Shown in pieces: positions 1 to 6,446 of a stretch of 9,725 nucleotides of DNA. The stretch is from assembly GCA_902797895.1 (NCBI GenBank), contig CADBUS010000198.1:1-9725 (forward strand). The letters run 5' to 3'. The notes under the pieces are model-generated. The model ran no database searches. It worked only from the letters and a program-made list of their open reading frames with translations, and was not told the DNA's origin. The position numbers were made by a program, and so were the translations under genes. This DNA comes from an uncultured Bacteroidia bacterium. Its GTDB lineage: Bacteria; Bacteroidota; Bacteroidia; Bacteroidales; UBA932. Position 1 is the stretch's first letter; every line of letters begins with the position of its first letter.

Positions 1-72
1 GGTTTTGCAACCGGCTTGGCAGCTGGTTTTGCAACCGGTTTTGCGGCTGGCTTTGCAACCGGCTTTGCAGGA
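1..72. repeat. 24-bp tandem repeat, three copies, coding
   Basis: Three consecutive 24-base units (1-24, 25-48, 49-72), each beginning GGTTTTGCAACCGG or the close variant GGCTTTGCAACCGG. On the minus strand each encodes an eight-residue PVAKPAAK-type unit of the basic protein. The array reaches the window edge, so its true length is unknown. Such arrays change copy number by slippage, so this protein's length may vary between strains. Confidence 0.8.
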
Positions 73-668
73 GCCTTTTTAGCAGCAGCTACCGCTTTAC
101 CGGCAGATACTACCTTCTTTGTTGCGCTTACCTTTGCAGGAGCAGGCTTCTTTGTTGAAACTGCTTTTTTTACTGCTGTAGCTTTCTTTGCCACAGTGGC
201 TTTCTTTACCGCAACAGCTTTCTTAACAGCAGTCACCTTTTTAGCTACGCCCTTATTCTGAGCAGCAACCTTCTTGGCTACAGATTTCTTTACTGCTGCA
301 ACTTTTTTGGCCACACTCTTTTTCACAGCTGTAACCTTCTTTGCAACAGCCTTTTTAACGGCAGCTACCTTTTTAGATACGCTCTTTTGGGCAAGAGCTC
401 TCTTAACTGCCGGTTTCTTGGCAAGAGCCTTCTTTACAGAGCCCTTCTTTATTGCCACCTTCTTTGCAGCAGCTTTCTTTGCTACAAGATTCTTGGATGC
501 AATATTAGCCTTTTTTACAGTAGCTTTTTTAGCCGCAGTCTTTTTCGCAACCGCTTTTTTTGCAATAACCTTTTGTGCAGCAGCTTTTTTAACTACCGTT
601 TTCTTTGCAGCAGCTCTCTTAACCACAGGTTTTTTAGCCACCGACTTTTTTTGAATTTTAGTTGCCAT
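1..668 (-). CDS. Lys/Ala/Val-rich histone H1-like basic protein, partial (C-terminus beyond the left edge)
   Basis: Reading down from ATG at 668-666, the frame is open to the window edge (222 codons plus a partial Pro codon). It begins MATKIQKKSVAKKPVVKRAA and consists almost wholly of Ala, Val and Lys with KK pairs every 4-8 residues (units such as AVKKAVAKK and AVKKSVAKK). It then changes to PVAKPAAK repeats near the edge. There are almost no acidic or aromatic residues, so the visible part should be disordered, strongly positive and able to bind nucleic acid, as in bacterial histone H1-like proteins. The start lies 18 bases after the ileS stop on the same strand, suggesting co-transcription. 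In many Bacteroidota a DksA/TraR-type zinc-finger protein follows ileS, sometimes with a basic N-terminal extension, so the missing part may hold such a domain. That is inference, since no zinc finger is visible. Confidence is high that it is coding and moderate on function. Confidence 0.85.
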   Translation of the reverse strand, partial: MATKIQKKSVAKKPVVKRAAAKKTVVKKAAAQKVIAKKAVAKKTAAKKATVKKANIASKNLVAKKAAAKKVAIKKGSVKKALAKKPAVKRALAQKSVSKKVAAVKKAVAKKVTAVKKSVAKKVAAVKKSVAKKVAAQNKGVAKKVTAVKKAVAVKKATVAKKATAVKKAVSTKKPAPAKVSATKKVVSAGKAVAAAKKAPAKPVAKPAAKPVAKPAAKPVAK

Positions 669-686
669 AACTCAATGTTTTTATAT

Positions 687-3600
687 CTAACTCTTGTTTA
701 TCAGAATATTAAGTGTTGTACCATCTTCCCACTCAACCCTATGAGCCGCCTTTTCAAACTCCCCATAGGCAGAGGTATTTGCAGAGAGGAGCGTGAGATT
801 GGTTGCAAGTGTCTGATTACAAACATATCCAATATAGTTCTCTCCCTCTTTTGGAGCCAAAGAATCCACAATCTCCTCTTTGGCCTCAACAGTCAAATCA
901 ATCCTGTCTGTAACATCCAACCCTATCTCTTTTCTCAAATTCTGTATTCTGTTTACAAGCTCCCTTGCCACACCTTCTCTCTTAAGCTGCTGAGAAATAG
1001 TTACATCCAACGCCACAGTAAGAGCACCTTCGGAGGCCACAAGCCAACCCGGCATATCCTCAGATGTTATCTCATAATCGCCCTTTTGGAGCATCACATC
1101 GCCGCTTGCAAGAGATAAAACATACTCCTCGCTCCTCTCAATTTGAGAGATATCCTTTTGGGTAAAGTTAGCAAATGCTGCAGAAATCTCCTTCATCTGC
1201 TTGCCATATTTTTTACCCAATGTTTTGAAGATAGGCTTTATCTTCTTGGTAATCAGCCCCTCTGTATCTGTAATAAACTCTATCTCCTTTACATTTACCT
1301 CGCTCAAGAGAATATCCTGTACTTTCTCAAGATGGTCCTTAACTCGCTCATCTATAACAGGTATCATAATTTTTGCGAGTGGCTGGCGCACCTTTATGTT
1401 TACCTTGCGCCTTAATGCAAGCACCATAGATGTACTCTTTTGAGCAAGGCTCATTCTCTCCTCCAACTCCCTGTCTATTAACGAGCTGTCTGCCTCAGGC
1501 ATCATAACAAGATGTACGGTGCTCTCCCCTCTTAGCCTTGATACGGAGTTCAAATCTCTATAGAGCCTATCCATATAGAAAGGAGCTATAGGAGCTGCCA
1601 AAATGGCAACATTCTCCAAACAGGTGTAGAGTGTCTGATAGGCAGCGAGTTTCTCTCTATCCATCTTTCCACCCCAGAACCTCTTGCGATTAAGCCTTAC
1701 ATACCAGTTGCTCAAATGGTCGCAAACAAAATCCTGAATAAGTCTTCCGGCAGTAGTAGCGTCGTAATCCTCATAGCAACCACGCACATTCTTAATTAGC
1801 GAGTTTAGGTATGAGATTATCCAACGATCTATCTCAGGACGCTCTGCCACAGGAATTTGCGGCGCACTATTATCAAACTTATCCACATTGCCGTAGAGAG
1901 CAAAGAAGGAATATGTATTGTAGAGCGTTCCAAAAAACTTTCTCCTAACCTCATCTACACCGGCCTCGTCAAATTTAAGATTATCCCAAGGCTGTGCATT
2001 TGTAAGCATATACCACCTCAGCGCATCAGCACCATATTTGTCTATCTGCTCAAACGGATCTACCGCATTGCCGAGCCTCTTGCTCATCTTCTCCCCCTTC
2101 TTGTCAAGCACCAATCCATTAGAAACCACATTCTTAAAGGCAGGAGTACCACTTACCATTGTATGTATTGCGTGGAGAGTATAGAACCATCCGCGTGTTT
2201 GATCCACTCCCTCGGCTATAAAATCAGCTGTCTGGCCAAACTCCTCTTTATCCTTGTTTACCAACCACTCTTGAGCGTATGGCATAGCACCGCTATCAAA
2301 CCAAACATCAATCAAATCACTCTCGCGATAGAGAGGCTTTCCACCCTCTCCAACAAGCACAATCTGATCTATATAAGGCTTGTGAACATCTATCTTGCCG
2401 AAGTTCTCATCTGAATAGTCGCCCGGAATAAATCCCCTATCCTTCAAAGGATTAGAGGCCATAACGCCGCTCTTTACAGAGAGCTCTATCTCATCATACA
2501 GCTCGGCCACGGAGCCTATGCACTTTTGCTGCAACTTATCCTCGCTTCTCCATATAGGAAGCGGAGTACCCCAATATCTGCTCCTTGAGAGATTCCAATC
2601 CTGCAAATTCTCCAACCACTTTCCAAAACGACCGCTACCGGTACTCTCAGGCTTCCAATTTATCTGCTTATTTAGCTCTATCATCTTCTCTCTCACCGCA
2701 GTAGCTTTAATAAACCAACTGTCGAGAGGATAATATAAAACAGGCTTATCTGTTCTCCAACAGTGCGGATAAGAGTGTACGTGCTTCTCCACTTTGAAAG
2801 CCTTGCCCTGCTGCTTCATCTTAACGCAGATATCCACATCCAATGTTTCAGCATCGGCAGGCAAAGTTTCATCGTATGCATTCTTAACATAGCGGCCGGC
2901 AAACTCCCTGTACTGTTCTGAAACTCTTGTCTTTACAAACTCCTCGTCCAGCTCCTCTATGCGGTAAAATTTACCGCTCCTGTCCACCATCGGGCGCCAA
3001 AGCCCCTCCTTGTCCTTGAGGGTAAAAGGAGCAATGTTGTTCTGCTTGCCCACCCTGTCATCGTCTGCACCAAAGGTTGGGGCAATATGCACAATACCGG
3101 TACCATCTTCGGTAGAGACAAAGTCTCCAACCACCACACGCATAGTATTCTGCTCCGGAGCTATCCAAGGCAGAAGCTGCTCATAATCAACACCGTTCAG
3201 CTCAGAGCCCTTAATAACCCCATCCAAAACCTTGTAAGGAACAAGTTTGTCGCCAGCTTTGTAATCAGATAACGCAATATCTGCCGCCTTAGGATTGAAA
3301 TTGCTTGAAACAAGCTCTTTAGCCAAGATATATACCGCCGGAGCTCCTGTGTAAGGATTGAAAGAAAGCACTCTAACATACTCTATATTAGGCCCTACGC
3401 AGAGAGCAACATTAGACGGGAGGGTCCAAGGAGTGGTTGTCCAAGCTAAAAAGAAGAGTTCTCCCTGCTCTAACTCCGAGTTCTGCTCCAGCTTGCCAAA
3501 AGCCTTATTTACAAGCTCTTGCTCATTGCCAAATTTGAACAGCACCGCACTTTTAGAATCCTTCTTGATAGTAAACTGCACCGTTGCAGTAGTATCTTTC

Positions 3601-4208
3601 ACATCGCGATAGCAGCCCGGCTGATTCAATTCGTGCGAACTAAGCCCCGTTCCCGCAGCCGGCGAGTATGGCTGAATGGTATATCCCTTATAGAGCAACC
3701 CCTTGTTATACAAATCTTTAAGCAGATACCACAGAGTCTCTATGTATCTGTTGTCGTATGTGATATAAGGGTTTTCCATATCCACCCAATAGCCAATCTG
3801 CTCCGTAAGAGCCACCCACTCGGCAGTATATTTCATCACCTCTTTCTTGCAGGCACTATTGTACTCATCTACACTAACCTTTTTGCCAATATCCTCCTTG
3901 GTTATGCCGAGCATCTTCTCCACCCCAAGCTCCACAGGAAGCCCGTGGGTATCCCAACCTGCCTTGCGCCTAACCATATATCCTGTTTGAGTTTTGTATC
4001 TGCAATAAGCATCCTTGATAGCCCTTGCCATAACGTGGTGAATACCAGGCTTTCCGTTGGCAGACGGAGGCCCCTCAAAAAATATAAACTCAGGCGAGCC
4101 ATCCCTCTCTTTCAAAACCCTCTTAAAGCACTCTTCCCTCCTCCATTGCTCAAGGAGTTCTCTGCTAAGCTCAACCAAATCAAACTTTTTGTACTCTACA
4201 AAACCCAT
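687..4208 (-). CDS. ileS: Isoleucyl-tRNA synthetase, long (type 2, eukaryote-like) form
   Basis: Cytoplasmic class I synthetase of 1173 residues that charges tRNA-Ile with isoleucine. Visible landmarks in order: the HIGH-type ATP site in GPPSANGKPGIHH (residues 46-58); WTTTPWTLPSN (256-266) and GTGIVHIAPTFGADD (369-383), both in the CP1 editing domain that hydrolyses mischarged Val-tRNA; DWNLSRSRYWGTPLPIW (537-553); DVWFDSG (634-640); and the KMSKR loop in GEKMSKRLGN (704-713). It is over 200 residues longer than the E. coli enzyme. The length, the GIHH form of the HIGH motif and the absence of an obvious C-terminal Cys-rich zinc ribbon point to the type 2 group, whose members are often insensitive to mupirocin (family knowledge, not tested here). 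The start is ATG at 4208-4206 with only a weak AGAAAG upstream. A -7 box at 4230-4237 probably serves it. The frame is intact. Confidence 0.97.
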   Translation of the reverse strand: MGFVEYKKFDLVELSRELLEQWRREECFKRVLKERDGSPEFIFFEGPPSANGKPGIHHVMARAIKDAYCRYKTQTGYMVRRKAGWDTHGLPVELGVEKMLGITKEDIGKKVSVDEYNSACKKEVMKYTAEWVALTEQIGYWVDMENPYITYDNRYIETLWYLLKDLYNKGLLYKGYTIQPYSPAAGTGLSSHELNQPGCYRDVKDTTATVQFTIKKDSKSAVLFKFGNEQELVNKAFGKLEQNSELEQGELFFLAWTTTPWTLPSNVALCVGPNIEYVRVLSFNPYTGAPAVYILAKELVSSNFNPKAADIALSDYKAGDKLVPYKVLDGVIKGSELNGVDYEQLLPWIAPEQNTMRVVVGDFVSTEDGTGIVHIAPTFGADDDRVGKQNNIAPFTLKDKEGLWRPMVDRSGKFYRIEELDEEFVKTRVSEQYREFAGRYVKNAYDETLPADAETLDVDICVKMKQQGKAFKVEKHVHSYPHCWRTDKPVLYYPLDSWFIKATAVREKMIELNKQINWKPESTGSGRFGKWLENLQDWNLSRSRYWGTPLPIWRSEDKLQQKCIGSVAELYDEIELSVKSGVMASNPLKDRGFIPGDYSDENFGKIDVHKPYIDQIVLVGEGGKPLYRESDLIDVWFDSGAMPYAQEWLVNKDKEEFGQTADFIAEGVDQTRGWFYTLHAIHTMVSGTPAFKNVVSNGLVLDKKGEKMSKRLGNAVDPFEQIDKYGADALRWYMLTNAQPWDNLKFDEAGVDEVRRKFFGTLYNTYSFFALYGNVDKFDNSAPQIPVAERPEIDRWIISYLNSLIKNVRGCYEDYDATTAGRLIQDFVCDHLSNWYVRLNRKRFWGGKMDREKLAAYQTLYTCLENVAILAAPIAPFYMDRLYRDLNSVSRLRGESTVHLVMMPEADSSLIDRELEERMSLAQKSTSMVLALRRKVNIKVRQPLAKIMIPVIDERVKDHLEKVQDILLSEVNVKEIEFITDTEGLITKKIKPIFKTLGKKYGKQMKEISAAFANFTQKDISQIERSEEYVLSLASGDVMLQKGDYEITSEDMPGWLVASEGALTVALDVTISQQLKREGVARELVNRIQNLRKEIGLDVTDRIDLTVEAKEEIVDSLAPKEGENYIGYVCNQTLATNLTLLSANTSAYGEFEKAAHRVEWEDGTTLNILINKS

Positions 4209-4229
4209 ATCTTTCTAATTTTTGAACGC

Positions 4230-4237
4230 CAAATTTA
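4230..4237 (-). promoter_or_regulatory. Possible -7 box of the ileS promoter
   Basis: On the minus strand this reads TAAATTTG, an exact match to the Bacteroidota -7 consensus TAnnTTTG, 21 bases ahead of the ileS ATG. I see no good TTTG box at the usual 19-23 base spacing, so only the -7 half is supported. Confidence 0.45.
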
Positions 4238-4260
4238 CTATAAAAAAAATGAAATTCGGC

Positions 4261-4310
4261 CTTGCAGCCCCCAAAAGTGCAATTTAATGCGCTCTCCGTC
4301 ACTCCAAGCG
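4261..4310 (+). repeat. Dispersed intergenic repeat, copy A (degenerate)
   Basis: Begins CTTGCAGCCCCC (4261-4272) and continues at 4289-4310 as GCGCTCTCC then GTCACTCCAAGCG. Copy B (6119-6161) has CTTGGCAGCCCCC followed directly by TCTGTCACTCTGAGCG. The inverted copy C (9122-9157) has GCGCTCTTGTCATTCTGAGCG. The shared blocks appear in the same order, so this is a diverged copy with roughly 17 extra bases inside rather than a chance match. Confidence 0.6.
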
Positions 4311-4434
4311 TGCGCTAAATCAGAATTTATGAAAGAAAACATCATTTCTGCGAGTAAGAATTGCAAAAATAGAGGAAGGTTCGATTCTGCAAGCGGCACT
4401 TGCAGAATTAAAAGAAGAATGGAAAGACTTTCTG

Positions 4435-4468
4435 TGTACTCCTCTCAAAAATGTACTCCTCCCAAAAA
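4435..4468. repeat. 17-bp tandem duplication
   Basis: TGTACTCCTCTCAAAAA at 4435-4451 is followed immediately by the same 17 bases with one change (T to C) at 4452-4468. It is noncoding as far as I can tell and looks like a recent slippage or small duplication. Confidence 0.75.
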
Positions 4469-4562
4469 ATCGTACAGAGTTTAAGTTTACAAAACACTTA
4501 ACTTTGTCATATAAAAACACACGACACAGCGAGACAGCAGAAGGTAAATGCAGCGGGAAAAA

Positions 4563-4862
4563 CTAATCTGCAGGGCGTAATTCTACCACCAAGCCCACAG
4601 CTGCTGCTAAGCGATAAAGTGTAGATACAGAGGGGATTGTCAGACCACGCTCCAAACGAGAAATATATCCCTTATCAGCCCCTATTTTTTCAGCCAACTC
4701 TTGTTGAGTTAAGCCGGCCCTCTTTCTGGCATCCAACAAGATTTGAGCATTATACTCTTCCCAGGCTTTATCTTCCGCAGCTTTGCGGCTTGCAGAGCCT
4801 TTGGGGCCAAACTCACGCTCTAATTCAGCACTCACATCATAAACTTGCATTTTCTTTTTCAT
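4563..4862 (-). CDS. XRE-family HigA-like antitoxin, apparently without its toxin
   Basis: A 99-residue protein with an N-terminal lead (MKKKMQVYDVSAELEREFG) and a C-terminal helix-turn-helix domain, about residues 40-95. The HTH core is visible as GLTQQELAEKIGADKGYISR followed by LERGLTIPSVSTLYRLAAAVG. This matches HigA-type antitoxins of HigBA/RelE systems, which bind the toxin and repress their own operon. The start is ATG at 4862-4860, preceded by a strong Shine-Dalgarno AAAGGAGG (4879-4872, 9-base spacing), unusual for this genome. In such operons the toxin gene lies immediately upstream and overlaps the antitoxin. Here only its last 30 codons remain (4837-4929) and fic stands in its place, 62 bases upstream. 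The antitoxin frame is intact, so it may persist as an orphan regulator, an anti-toxin against higB elsewhere, or a regulator of fic. Confidence 0.9.
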   Translation of the reverse strand: MKKKMQVYDVSAELEREFGPKGSASRKAAEDKAWEEYNAQILLDARKRAGLTQQELAEKIGADKGYISRLERGLTIPSVSTLYRLAAAVGLVVELRPAD

Positions 4863-4929
4863 ATTTGTATTCCTCCTTTAATCTCAGAGCCTTATCAATC
4901 TCCTTATTCCTTAAATTCACAGCATTATT
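4837..4929 (-). pseudogene. C-terminal relic of a RelE/HigB-type toxin
   Basis: Read on the minus strand, the frame from 4929 down to TGA at 4839-4837 gives 30 codons. They include NLRNKEIDKALRLKEEY (codons for 4917-4867) and end EKENASL, overlapping the first 26 bases of the higA-like gene in another frame. Bacteroidota toxins of the RelE/HigB family commonly end in a tail of the type KTP..EI.KAL.LKEEY and overlap the following antitoxin in just this way. The frame is closed by TAA at 4932-4930, inside the last codons of fic, and the toxin body with its conserved basic residues is absent. There is no start codon, so it cannot be a functional toxin. The identification rests on pattern memory of the family tail and on its position; a protein search would settle it. 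Confidence 0.65.
4872..4879 (-). promoter_or_regulatory. Strong Shine-Dalgarno of the higA-like gene, inside the higB relic
   Basis: Minus strand AAAGGAGG, nine bases before the ATG at 4862. The same bases are the Lys-Glu-Glu codons of the relic toxin's LKEEY, so the old toxin tail doubles as the antitoxin's translation signal. This is the clearest Shine-Dalgarno in the window. Confidence 0.75.
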
Positions 4930-6079
4930 TTACTCTCCAATATCCTGTTTTATTGCTGCCAATTCGCTCTATAATATCGGCTTTACGAAGAGCTGCAATG
5001 TGCTTACGAACCATTCTGCTGCTAATGCCTAAAGTATGACCTAAAGCCTCTGCCGTAGCATTCGGATTCTCTTTTAGTTTTAGATAAACAGCCAATACGG
5101 CTTTTGATAACTCCAGATATTGAGCCCCTTTTTTATTAGGAACTTTATTAGGAATGTTATTAGGAACTTTATAGGGAGCGCTCAATTCATTAAGTGCTGA
5201 ATCTGAGAAATTGGGCTGTACTTGCCATTCCTTTGTTGGATTTATATGCAGGTAGCGGTTGCGCAGATCCCATTGTTCTCCAAGTAGTAGGTTTTGAAAG
5301 AAGCGTTCCAAATAGAGCGGCGAGTAATCTATGCCCTTAATTGCATTTTTATAATTGGCACGCACAAGTGCATTGCGGAAATACCAAGAATGTTCGGCAA
5401 ACATCTCATTATTAACCTTAAAGCCTATACTGTCAAGGTAGAGTATGGTAAATACGGCAGTAGTGCGCGTGTTGCCCTCGCTAAAAGGATGTATCTGCCA
5501 TAGGCCGGAAACAAATTGTGTTATATGTGCGATAAGCTCTTTTTGCTCAAAGGCTTGATAACTGAAATTGCGCTCCTTAGCTATATCGTAATCAATAGCT
5601 CTGTGCAAATCTTCCCAATTAAGATAGCTGACACTATCGCCATCCAACACCCACTCTCTCTTTTTAATGTTATATGTGCGCATTTTACCAGCATCTTGAA
5701 ATACCCCATCAAATATTCGCCTATGCAACCATATATAACCTTTGGTACTAAAGTCAAATGATTTAGAAGAGAGTATTTTGGTTATGTTTGCCGACACCTT
5801 ATCTGCTTCTTGCTTTTCAGCATCATTGGGTTCGTGCTCTTTTTTTGACTCATAATAGGTTCTAATGAGCTTGCGCACATCTTCAATGTCAATCTCTCCC
5901 TCAATGTGTCTGCGAGCAGTCTTTTTCAGATAGTCTGATGTTTTAAGACCATCAACAGCCTGCAACCCAATAGCAGTCCGCCAGATATAGGCTTTCCCCC
6001 TTTTATCCGGCTCTTTCAGACGAATATATTCGTCAAAGTGCAACATCTGCGGTTTTATGCTATTTCTATCATCCGTCAT
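4925..6079 (-). CDS. Fic-domain protein (probable AMP-transferase) with C-terminal winged helix
   Basis: Taking the start at ATG 6079-6077 gives 384 residues. Fic enzymes usually transfer AMP from ATP to a protein hydroxyl. The signature HPFSEGNTR (197-205) keeps every residue of HxFx(D/E)GNxR, including catalytic His197, so activity is expected. Near the N-terminus KKTARRHIEGE (52-62) sits where class II Fic proteins carry their inhibitory helix (S/T)xxxE(G/N). Glu60-Gly61 are present but the S/T position is Arg. A low-complexity linker of VPN/IPN repeats (305-314) leads to a winged helix-turn-helix (about 323-384, with EALGHTLGISSRMVRKHIAAL), so it may bind DNA or regulate itself. An upstream in-frame ATG at 6139 would add 20 residues but lies ahead of the promoter at 6088-6118 and inside the repeat, so I reject it. 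ATG at 6046 (MLHFDEYIRL) is an alternative. It ends by overlapping the higB relic; the orphan antitoxin follows. Confidence 0.93.
   Translation of the reverse strand: MTDDRNSIKPQMLHFDEYIRLKEPDKRGKAYIWRTAIGLQAVDGLKTSDYLKKTARRHIEGEIDIEDVRKLIRTYYESKKEHEPNDAEKQEADKVSANITKILSSKSFDFSTKGYIWLHRRIFDGVFQDAGKMRTYNIKKREWVLDGDSVSYLNWEDLHRAIDYDIAKERNFSYQAFEQKELIAHITQFVSGLWQIHPFSEGNTRTTAVFTILYLDSIGFKVNNEMFAEHSWYFRNALVRANYKNAIKGIDYSPLYLERFFQNLLLGEQWDLRNRYLHINPTKEWQVQPNFSDSALNELSAPYKVPNNIPNKVPNKKGAQYLELSKAVLAVYLKLKENPNATAEALGHTLGISSRMVRKHIAALRKADIIERIGSNKTGYWRVK
5133..5172. repeat. 12-bp tandem repeat coding the Fic linker
   Basis: TTATTAGGAACT (5133-5144), TTATTAGGAATG (5145-5156), TTATTAGGAACT (5157-5168) and a partial fourth unit. 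On the minus strand these encode alternating VPN/IPN units separated by Asn or Lys, between the Fic domain and the winged helix. Unit gain or loss keeps the frame, so linker length may vary between strains. Confidence 0.85.
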
Positions 6080-6087
6080 AATCTCTA

Positions 6088-6118
6088 CAAAGATAGTTGC
6101 TTTTGTTAATATTTTCAA
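6088..6118 (-). promoter_or_regulatory. fic promoter (Bacteroidota type), near-leaderless
   Basis: Minus strand TTG (6118-6116), a 20-base spacer and TATCTTTG (6095-6088), matching the -33 TTG and -7 TAnnTTTG consensus. The fic ATG is only eight bases beyond the box, so the expected transcript would have a leader of a few bases or none. The -33 box directly abuts the end of repeat copy B. Confidence 0.65.
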
Positions 6119-6161
6119 CTTGGCAGCCCCCTCTGTCACTCTGAGCGCAGCGAAGAGTCTA
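6119..6161 (+). repeat. Dispersed intergenic repeat, copy B
   Basis: CTTGGCAGCCCCC (6119-6131), then TCTGTCACTCTGAGCG and CAGCGAAGAGTCTA to 6161. It belongs to the GTCATTCTGAGCG...CGAAGAATCT type of dispersed intergenic repeat seen in many bacterial genomes. It fills the gap between the upstream antitoxin gene and the fic promoter. Copy C (9122-9157) is inverted relative to it, with one extra base in the centre. Confidence 0.7.
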
Positions 6162-6173
6162 CTGGCACAAAGT

Positions 6174-6446
6174 TTAAGAGCAGGGGGCCACTATTATAAT
6201 CTCCTCATTCAAAGCAGCAGAGATTTTACAAATTGTAGCAATGGTAAGATTATGAGTTCCGGACAGCCATCTGCTTACCTCTGTTTCTGTTTTGCCCATC
6301 AAACGAGCAAATTCCTTTTGAGTCATTCCTTTCTCATCCAAAATAGCATACACACGGTTGGCTATCGCCACACACATATCCATTTGCTTTTTCATTACAG
6401 GAGAGATACCCCCTCTTACCTGATCCATTATTTTATTTGTTCTCAT
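6174..6446 (-). CDS. XRE-family HTH antitoxin of the upstream toxin gene
   Basis: A 90-residue protein with a helix-turn-helix domain at about residues 37-85: GMTQKEFARLMGKTETEVSR, then WLSGTHNLTIATICKISAAL. Its small size and its place directly after a toxin-like gene are typical of HigA-type antitoxins, which neutralise the toxin and repress the operon promoter. The start ATG (6446-6444) overlaps the TGA of the upstream gene (6445-6443) as ATGA, indicating translational coupling. It has no promoter of its own that I can see, so it is expected on the transcript from 6965-6995. Repeat copy B begins 13 bases beyond its stop. The candidate operator is the inverted repeat at 6990-7030. Confidence 0.9.
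   Translation of the reverse strand: MRTNKIMDQVRGGISPVMKKQMDMCVAIANRVYAILDEKGMTQKEFARLMGKTETEVSRWLSGTHNLTIATICKISAALNEEIIIVAPCS

Larger units (their letters stand above)
4209..4562. other. Intergenic region between ileS and the higA-like gene
   Basis: About 350 bases with no convincing gene. It holds the ileS -7 box, a degenerate copy of the dispersed repeat (4261-4310), a 17-bp tandem duplication (4435-4468) and a small hairpin (TTAAGT 4481-4486 with ACTTAA 4496-4501, 9-base loop). On the plus strand one frame is open from 4332 to 4569 without an ATG. Its translation includes IEEGSILQAALAELKEEW, which looks protein-like, but I do not recognise it. It could be a gene remnant or chance. Confidence 0.5.

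Noticed and set aside
16..654. Plus-strand Phe/Ala/Thr-rich open frames opposite the basic protein
   Set aside because: They are antisense images of the Lys/Ala codons of the minus-strand gene, and there are stops at 261 and 654 while the minus frame is open throughout.
3519..4484. Long plus-strand frame of 321 codons antisense to ileS and into the gap
   Set aside because: Most of it lies opposite conserved IleRS sequence and its translation shows no domain; it is a shadow frame.
4320..4520. 66-residue minus-strand frame between higA-like gene and ileS
   Set aside because: Cys/Ser/Phe-rich composition without recognisable pattern, spanning the 17-bp duplication; no ribosome binding site or promoter.
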